A stretch of 22,270 nucleotides of DNA from Paracoccaceae bacterium (GTDB lineage: Bacteria > Pseudomonadota > Alphaproteobacteria > Rhodobacterales > Rhodobacteraceae), in NCBI GenBank assembly GCA_020832725.1, contig JAFIEC010000337.1, positions 1 through 22,270 of the forward strand. Reading direction: 5' to 3'. The notes beneath the pieces were generated by a model. That model was not told the DNA's origin, searched no databases, and worked only from the letters and a program-made list of their open reading frames with translations. This document shows, piece after piece, positions 1 through 9,200 of this stretch (position 1 is its first letter; each line of letters starts with the position of its first letter). The translations under genes and the position numbers were made by a program.

Positions 1-250
1 GACAGCGCCTCGCCGTCGCTGGCGGCGTAGAGGAAGACATCCTGCCCGGTAAAGCCCGCGGCGGGCCGATAGGTCACGGTGCCATCGGGGTTGACCTCTG
101 CGACGCCATTGGCGGGCGCGCTCTGCAGCACCGGCATCAGCGCATCCCCGCCCGGATCGCTGTCGTTGGCCAGCACGTCGATGATGACGGGCTCGCCCTT
201 GAGGGTCTCGGCGTCCACGGGATTGGCGATGGGCCGTGTCAGCCCCGCAG
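1..250 (-). other. Big_9/VCBS-type cadherin-like domain, cut by the left edge
   Basis: The segment contains KGEPVIIDVLANDSDPGGDA, then NGVAEVNPDGTVTYRPAAGF, TGQDVFLYAASDGEAL, where the window ends in mid-domain. This V-L-A-N-D-S-D-P...N-G-x-x-x-x-x-x-D-G-T-V-T-Y-x-P-x-x-G-F-x-G-x-D-x-F-x-Y-x-x-S-D-G order is the Big_9 domain. It shows that the gene continues past the left edge. Confidence 0.8.
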
Positions 251-3200
251 CCACCCGGAAATCAAGCACCGCGTCACCACCCGCCACGCTGTCGTTGTCG
301 CCATCAAGGGCAGCAGCCCCGCTGGCGGCACGCAGCGCACCCGCAGGCGGCGGGGCGGCACCATTGGGCCCGCCCGAAAGACGGATGGTGTAATCGCCCG
401 TCAGCAGCACCGCATCGGCCGCGAAGATCACCCGCAACCCGTCCGCCGACAGGCTGGCGCTGCCCGGAACAAGCTCACCCGCCGCGTCACGGACCTCCAC
501 CGAGGCGGCGGTGAGCGAGGCCGGATCAAGCGCCCGGGTCATCCGTACCTCGACGCCCTGCGCGCTGACATCGAGGCCGGCGGTGCGCACAAGCTGGCTG
601 AGATTGGTGGCCGGCTGCACGTTCACCGCAAAGGGGGCGGCCTCGAAGGTGCCGTTCTCGTCGGTCACGCGCAGGATGACCTGACGCAGCCCGATGGCGG
701 TATAGACATGCTCGGCCCGCCTGTCGGCCGGGTCGAGCGCCACCGGCCCGGTGCCGTCGCCCCAGTCGATGGTGATGGCGGTAATCGTGTCCTGCCCCGG
801 ATCGGTGATCGAGAAGCTTATCGCATAGGTCTCGTTCACCCGGGTCGCGGCACTGCCCGAGAGCGTGATGGTGGGCGGCACGTCGCGCACGGTGATCGAC
901 AGGGTCGCCTTGCTTTCGGCACCTGCGGCATCGGCCGCAGCGATCACGGCTTGCGGCGTCGCGGGGCCGTTGGGGGCTGTCCAGACGATCTCGCCCGAGG
1001 TGGCATCCACGCTCATGCCGGCGGGGCCGGAGACCAGCCGCCAGGTGATCGGCCCGGGCCCGTCGAGATCACTCGCCGAGGGGGTGAGGCGCAGCGTCTC
1101 GCCCTCGTCGATGGTCACCGGGGCCAGCGGGGCGATGACGGGAGGGTCGTTCACCTGATTCACGGTGATCGCCACCTCGACGGTGTTCGAGGTCGTGAAG
1201 CCGTCACTGACCCGGTAGGTGAAGGCATCATCCCCCACATGGCCCGGCCAAGGCGTATAGGTCAGCCCGCCGCCCGGGGCCGGGTCGAGTGTGCCGTTGG
1301 CTGGCCCGGTCATCACCTGGATGATCAGCGGATCGCCATCGGGGTCGATGTCGTTCACCCGTGGATCGAAGGTCACGGGCGTGTCGCGGTCGGTCTGCAC
1401 GACCCAGGGGGCCGCCACCGGCGCGCGGTTGTCGGTGTCGAGCGCGACCTCGCGCAATGTCGCACCGGCATCGGCCGTGCCAAATCCGATCAGGTCCACC
1501 CCCAGCCGCAGCGCCGCCCCTGCCGCAACGCCGCCCAGCGACAGGGTGAGCGTCAGCGGCCCGGACAGATCGGCGATGCGATCGCCGGAGGACAGGCCCT
1601 CGGCCTCGACCCCGGCGCCAAAGCGGATAGTGCCGTCCCGCTGGATCGAGACCAGCGCGTCGGTGCCCGACATGTCCTCGATGCTGCGCAGCGCGGCCCC
1701 GGTGGCATAATCGAACAGGGTGATCTCCAGCGCGTCGGGGGCGCGGCCCGGGTCCTGCCCGAGCACGATATCCGAGAGCGTCAGGCGGATCCTGGTCGCG
1801 GCGTCGGGCACGAGGAAGCCCTGTGACAGACCGGTGAAGGCCCCGCCCCCGGCCTCGGACAGCCGCGCGCCAGCGGGTGTGGCGGTCACGTCGCCCGTCT
1901 GCGTCCAGCCGGCAAGGCCTGCGGCGAAATCCGCGTTGACAAAGCCGGTGTTGAGGGGGGCCGCCCCCATCGCCTCAGGCGCGGGCGCGGCCTCGGGCAG
2001 GCGCGGCAGGGCGGCAAGGGCGGCGAGGTCCTCGGGGGTGATGATGCGACGGATGCCGGGCTGGATGACTTCGGTCATCATCCGTTCCGGCCCGGCGGCA
2101 ACGGGTACGTCGGGCAGGCCCAGCAGGTGGCCCATCTCGTGGGTCAGTACCGTCAGCAGGTCGATCGCGCCCGCCGCCAGACCGTCGAGTGCGACCTTGT
2201 GGCCATCCACCGTGGCCCCCACGAATTCCACCGAGTCGGCGGGCGTCGGGTCGATGAACCAGCCATGTCCGGCGGCGGTGGCGTCCAGCGTGATGCGCCC
2301 CTTGTGCGCCAGCGCCAGAAGCGAGCCCTCTAGGTTGGCGACTTCCAGCTCCAGCTCCTCCAGCGTGGCGATCTGGCCCGCCGACAGAAGCCCGGTGCCC
2401 GCCCATGCCGCAAGGGCCGCCTGCAGCAACGGTACCGCCTGCTCGGTCGCGATGGCAGGCGTGGAGCCGGGGCCTGCGGCAACCTGCAGAGGCTGGCCGG
2501 AACCCGGTGCCGCCGCCGCGAGGGCAATGTTGTCGAGCAGGTAAAGCTGGCTGATCGATTGCGCCGCTGCAGCGTCGGGGCGCAGCGACGACAGAAGGGC
2601 TGCGCGGATGTCGTCGTATTCCGCACCCGGCGGCGGGGCGAGATCGAAATCATGCCCTTCGCCCTCCAGACCGGTATTGGCGAGGATGAGCGTGACCATC
2701 CGCCCCTTGAGCGCATCGGGCAGCTCCACCACATGGGTGACCTTGTTGAAAACCCCCTGTGGAAAGCTGACCCGCTGGTGATGCAGAACCCCGGCGTCGC
2801 CCGGTGAGGTGATCGTGCGGACATCGACCCCGGGTTCCACGAAATAGACATCGACCCCCGCATCGGGTGTCAGCACCAGCGGCGCGCGCGTGTCGAAGGT
2901 GAGCACATTGGCCCCGGTCGCGGGGATCCACAGGCGGTTATGGGCGATGCGGTCGAACTTGGCGACGTCGCGGAGCACGTCGTCGACGAAATCGGCAATC
3001 AGCCCGTCGGGCAGCAGGCCGCGCACCAGCAGCGAAAGCACCTCCTGGCCGCCCATCAGCAAGGCGAAATTGCTGGCCGTGATCGTCTTGAACTGTTCCC
3101 CGAAGATCGCATCGAAAGCGGCGCTGAAATAGCTCTTGAACTGATCGACCGAGGCGCTGCCGCCTTGCGCGGCGCTGATCAGGCCGCCGACGCTGACATC

Positions 3201-6200
3201 GGCGCCGTCGGCAAAGCGCTGGCCCTCGGGCATGTTCGACAGGATCAGCTGCTTCAACCCGAGATTGACGATCAGGCTGTCGACCTGCATCAGGATCGCC
3301 CTCTGTACCCCGGCCTTCTTCGACAATTCGCTTTCCGGATCAAGAAGCTGTTCCTCGATCCAGGCGCGGGAGGGCGCGCTCTTGCCGTCCTTCGCCTGGA
3401 GGAGGGTCTCGATCTGGGCGCTCTTGATGACCTTGTCGACCAGCGCGCCGGCATAGGCATCAAGGGCCTTGCCGAGGATCGGCTTGAGGATGGCCAGCGG
3501 GTTGGTCTCCAGCACGAACAGCCCGGCAAGGTCGGTCGCCAGGTCGATGCCGAATTCACGGATGCCGAACTCGAAGCCATAGCCGCCGTGGAACGCATAG
3601 CCCGGCAACTGGTACGAGAAGGGGAAGCGCCCGAACCCCTGTGCCTTGCCCGACAACAGCGAGCGCGCCGCGCGCTCCTCGTTGCGGGTGGCCTCCAGCT
3701 CCTGCTCCACCGCGCGGATCTGCTCGTTCTTCTCGCGCCCGAGCATCTCGCGCAGGCCCAGCGGAAGATCGAAATCCTCTACGTATTCCTTCTTCTCCTT
3801 CTGGAGCTCGGACTTGCGCCCTTCCAGGAACGTGATCTTGTCGGTCTTGATCCCCAGGAAATCGTCGATCTTGACCATGCTCAGCAGCATCGCCGCCAAT
3901 GATTGCTTGGTTCCCAGCTCGAAATCGCCGTTGAAGATGCTGGCGGGCGGATTGTGGTCAGGGTCCGAGGCCGGGGTGCCGGTGCCGGTCACGGGGCGGT
4001 AGATGTCGCCGCCCCCGGCCCAGGAATAGAACCAGCCCGTGCCCGTGCCCTCGCGCATGTAGCCGGGCACCGCCACGCCGGGGCTGGTGGCGACCCGCGC
4101 CGCGTGCGCCGCATTGTCCGGCCCCGCCGCAAGGCGCAGCGGGGCTGACGCGTACCAGCCCCTGGCATCATGACGCTCAAGCTGCTCGAACGTATAGCCC
4201 AGCACCTCGACGGTCTGGCCGACCTTGGCATGGGTGCGCCAGATGTCGGTGCCCAGAAACGAGGTGATGCCCGTATGGGTGGTGCCCGCATACCAGGCCA
4301 GCGCCCGGTTCGACGGCCCGCCAAGCCCGGTGGTGAAGGGCAGCCGCAGCCCGCCGATCTCCACGAAATCGTCCCGCCCGAAGCCCGAGGCAAGTTGCGT
4401 GAGGTTGAGGTTCACGTCGAAATCGTCCAGCGCGCGGCCGTTGATCGAGAAGGTAAAGCCGACCCCGAGCGGATCGTTCCCGGTGGCGGCGGCGGTCTGA
4501 TAGTAATTGTCGGCAAAGCCGATGTTGGACCAGCGCACGATCTTCGGGTCGCCGAACTTGCCGAATTCGATGGTCGAGATCTTGATGCCGAACTTGTCGG
4601 CAAGCGTGATCATCTTGTCGAGCGCCTTGGAAATCGCGCGTTGCTTGATCACCATCGAGGCGGTGGCGGCGGCACCCGCGATGTTGCCCGTGGCCCCGAA
4701 CACGACCGTTGCCACGGTGTTCACCGCCTGAAGCGCCTTGTTGATGCTGTCGGTGAAGGTGACGATGCTCTGCAGCGGAATGTTCAGGCTGTCCTGCGCC
4801 GTGTCGTAGGGGTCTATCGTTGTCTTGTGAATGCCCGTGATGTCGGGCCGGTGGACGCCGAGGCGCTGGATGATCTCGCTGTTGACCACCGCGCCCCGGT
4901 CCTGTCCCACGAAATGCAGCGGCGATTGCAGCAGCGCGCCGCCGGTGTCGGCATCCAGCTGCATCAGCGACGCAAAGGTGGCGTCGGCGGCGGCCTCGGA
5001 AAAGCCCGTGTCGGTGATGTTGCTCTCGCGCGCCCAGTCAGCCAGCAGCGTCACCGCCTCGCCCGACCGGAGCGCCGCCACCCCCGAGGCCCCCGTGCGC
5101 AGGTCCACCCAGTTGCCCGTGCGCTTGTCGTAATGCAGCACCGCGCCCCCGCCCGCCGCCCGGGTGATCAGTTCGGCCAGCGCGGTGAATTCCGCCGGGG
5201 TGTCGAACCGGCCGTCGCCGAAATCGAGGGCGAAGTCGGCGGGCCAGAACTGCGCGCCATGGGTGATCAGCGTGACCGGCCCATAGGCCGTGGTGCTGGG
5301 CCGTGCCGCCGTCTCGAAGGTCTCCGAGCCGCGCGCGCCGGTCGAGGGCACGACCACGCCCCAGTGGAAATTCTGCCCCGCCGTCAGCACCTCGAGGAAG
5401 GCGGGGTCGAACGTCACCTCGGTGCGCGAGAGATCTTCGAGCCGCCCCGTCTCGATCACGTTGCCGTCCGAGGTGACCACATAGCGCGAGCCGCGCTTCA
5501 GCCCTTCCTCGGGCGTGGTGAAGACACGCCCGCTGTTCAGGTCGCTGCCGAAGGAGGCCCGTGCCTCGGGCCTGTCGAAGGGGGTGTTGCGGGCCGGATC
5601 GTCTGGAAAGAGGCCCATGCCGCGCGGCATCGTGGACACATAGAGATGCGATATCGCCGGCATCCGCACGCCCGTGGTGGCCCCGATGCGGTCGGGGCCG
5701 TCAAAGGTCCAGGACAGCATCAGCTCACCCGTGAGCCCGCCGTAATTGACCACCGGTGCGGCGACCGGATCGAGCGTGAGCGAGGCCAGCGGCTGGATGT
5801 CGATGAACCGGGTGGCCCAGGAGACATCCAGCGGCCGCAGGTTCACCGGCGTGCCGGTATCGCGGCGCTCGTCGTCGAGGGGCTGCGTGCGGTTGAGCGC
5901 CCCGCCCCCCTCGGCCCGGCGGATCAACTCGTTGACATCGAAGACCAGCACGTTGCCGGTCCCGCCATAGGCCACATACAGCCGGTCGGCATCGCCGCTC
6001 AGCGCCGCGCGCTCCAGCACTGCGCCGGGAATGGGCGTGGTAGCACCCAGATATTGCGCCCCGCCGCCCGGCACCGCCGACGACGAGAACAGCGACAGCG
6101 GATCGCGGATCACGCCGATCTTGGCGCCTACCTGCACCGAATTCTCCACCGCCGATTGCAGGTTGGACGACCTCAGGAAACGCTTGGAGCGGTCGACGAT

Positions 6201-9200
6201 GAAGCCATAGGTCATGTCGGGCAGGAACACGATGTCGCCCGCGCGCTGGATTTCCAGATCGAACGCGGTGCCGCTGGTGCGGTTGAACAGGGCGTAGTTG
6301 CTGTAGACCTCGGCCGGGTTGAGCGCGAGGCCCGGCAGCGGTTCGCCCTCCGGGGCCTTGCGGTCCTGCCGGTCGGCCAGCACCGAGGGCTGCGAGGCAA
6401 AGATGTTCTCGACGCTGACAAGGAACCCGTCGGCCCGCGCATCGCGAATGATGATCTGCTTGAGGCCGTTGACGTGGTCGGCCTCGGCCAGCACCACCAT
6501 GCGGTCGGCCCGGGGGGTGGCCAGCACCCGGCGCGGATCGCCGGGCATGACGATCGCGCCATCCTCGATGCGGAACCGCTGGAAGGTGGGCGCGCCCTGC
6601 TGGGCGGGTGTGGCCGTGATCGCGATGCGCGCGCCGTAGGGCACGGCCACCTCGTCGGCGTCGCGTCGCAGATCCGCGACATCCACGTTGATGACATGGA
6701 TCGAGGCCTCGTCGGTGCGGTTGCCCGAGATGTTGGCGTCCTCGGAGGGCACGACGGCGAACAGCCGCTTGCCATCGGCGCTGACGGCCAGGCTGTCGAT
6801 CTGTCCGCCAAGCCCGTTTTCGAGCAGGAAATCGAGATACCACGATTGCGCCACCGGCAGCCGGGCCAGTGGCCGTGGCTCCATGAAATGAGCCGAGCCG
6901 GGCTTGATGTCCATCTGCCAGATTCGGTCACGGGCGGCGATGAACAGACGATCCCCCTCGGGTGACAACGTCATGGCCGACACGCCGCCGCCGGGCACCA
7001 TCACCTTGCCCGAGACCGGCTGCAGCCCCCCCGCCCCCGACCAGCGCATCATCGAGGCGTCGAGCGTGAAGATGCCGTTCTGTGTCAGCGCGAAGACCAG
7101 CGCGAGGTCGGGCGTCGCGATCAGGTCGCGGATCACGATGTAGCCCTCCTCGGCAAAGGGCAGGAACAGGACCGTCTGGTCCTCTCCCTCTTCGCCGGGA
7201 ATGCGGGTGTCGATCACCGTGATGCCCGAGCGGCCATCCCTGAAGTCGCCGGCAAAGGCATAGCCGCCCTCGTTGCGCACCTGCACCGGGTTGGAGGCGA
7301 TGAAGGGCGTGCCTTCGGCCCAGACCTCTCCGGGTGCCACACCGGAACGGATCGCAGGGCGCTCCACGATGAAGGTGGCATACGGCAGGATCATGGACCG
7401 CGCGACATCGAAGGTGATCGAATTGGTAAAGCGGAACCCGCTGTCGCCGGCTGCGGTGATCCGGACCTCGGCAAACTCGTCGCCATAGATGAAGCGTTCC
7501 TGCTCGCCATAGACCACGCGGATACGGGCGCGGCGCAGGTCTTCGGAGCCGAAGCTGCCCTCGACGTCCAGCAGGTCCTCGTCGGCAAAGAGCGCCCCCG
7601 TCAGCGTCAGCCGTGTCGGCAGGTTGGGGCGCGAGAAATCCACCGAGATGTCGCGCACCACGGGCCTGGTCTGGGAATTGGGCGTATCCGCCGGGATCAG
7701 TCCGGTATCGACGAAATCGGGAAAGATCCCCTCGGCCGGGCGCAGCCGGAAGGTGTCGGTCTCCAGCGATCCGTCGAGTGTGACCTCGAGGCTGGTGCGC
7801 GGCCCGTCTCCCCAGAACTCGCCCACCTTGTAATAGGCCTCGAGGTTGGCCTTCTCCATCACCCTCGGTGCCAGCAGGAAGGCGCTGGCCGTGCCCGCGA
7901 TCAGGGTTCCCGCCATGAAGCCCGCCGGGCCGAGCGCGGTCAGGAAGGTCGCCGCCACGATCGCCGTTGTGGCCAGCGCCACGTCGGGCGCCTGTACCCG
8001 GACCGCCTGCACCGGCACCGAGATGCGCGCGGCCATCACCGTCCCGCGCTCGGAGAAGCCCGGGAAGGGCGGCGAGGCGGTGCGCGCGATGCCGTCGGCA
8101 TCCACCCGGCCCGTGTCGATCACCGCCCAGACCTCGCGCAGCGCGCCATCGGGACCGATGGGCAGCTCGACAAGCTGGAAGAAGGCAATCTCCTCGCCCT
8201 CGGCCATCGTGCCGCCGGTATCGATGCCCAGTTGCATCGGCCCCGCGACCGGCGGGCCGTCATGAGAGAAGGTAAAGACCGAGAAGGGATCGAACCCGTC
8301 GGGCAGCGCCTCGGCCCCGGCGATGGTGGCGGCCACGTCCTCGTCGGTGATGGTGAAGGTCTGCGGCCCCGGCACCTGACCCGGCCCCAGTGCCAGCTCG
8401 ATCCCCGAGGCGGTGCGCATGATGCCCCCCTCGGGGCCGAAGGCCACCGTGTCTCCGGCGACGGGCGGGGCCACCGAGACACGGATCGTCTCCTCGCCAT
8501 AGGCATGGATCACCGTGACGCTGGTCGCGCCCTCGGCCAGGGCGGTGATCAGCCCGTCCTCCGAGACCGTCACGATGCGGCTGTCGGCGACCGTGTAATG
8601 GGTGCCCTGATCGGCCCGCCCCACGAACCGCTGCTGTTCAAGGCCGACCGAGGTGACGATCTGCCTTGTGCCCCCTGCGGGCAGGATGGTGACCGCGTCG
8701 GGGTAGGCATCGATGTTGAAGGCCCAGGTGATCAGGTCTCCGATGTTCTGCTCGGTGTAGACGCCGACTGCCGTGGATGCGGAAAGGCCATCGCGCGAGA
8801 CCGTGAGCACGGTGTGGCCGCCCCCCTCTCCGCGAAGAAGTCCGCCGGGCGACAGGCTGGCAATGCCTGCCTTGCTGAAGGTGACATCGACGAAATCGAA
8901 ACCGACCTCGACCCCGGCCTCGCCCTCGAAATCCGCCAGCAGGCCAAGCGCGACCGTTTCGCCCTGTGCGTCGAACAGGATGCGCCGCTCCGAGAAATCG
9001 AGGCCCAGAAGGGCGGCATCCGAGATCGTCAGCGGAATGTCGATTTCGGTGGAGAGATACCCGTCGGAGGCGGCGATCCGCACCGAGGCGTCGCCGCTCA
9101 TCCCCGCTTCGGGCGCGAATTCCAGCACCCCTCCGGGCAGCAGCCGCGCCACTCCGCCGCTGGCGCCGATGACCGAGACAAAGCGCGCGGGCCCGTCCGG

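Noticed and set aside
5725..6843. A 372-codon minus-strand frame in another phase
   Set aside because: The product is Arg/Pro/Gly-rich and out of phase with the clear propeller protein over the same bases.
4170..6965. A 931-codon open frame on the + strand
   Set aside because: It is the mirror of the downstream coding phase opposite the hydrolase-like domain and propeller. No domain is visible in it.
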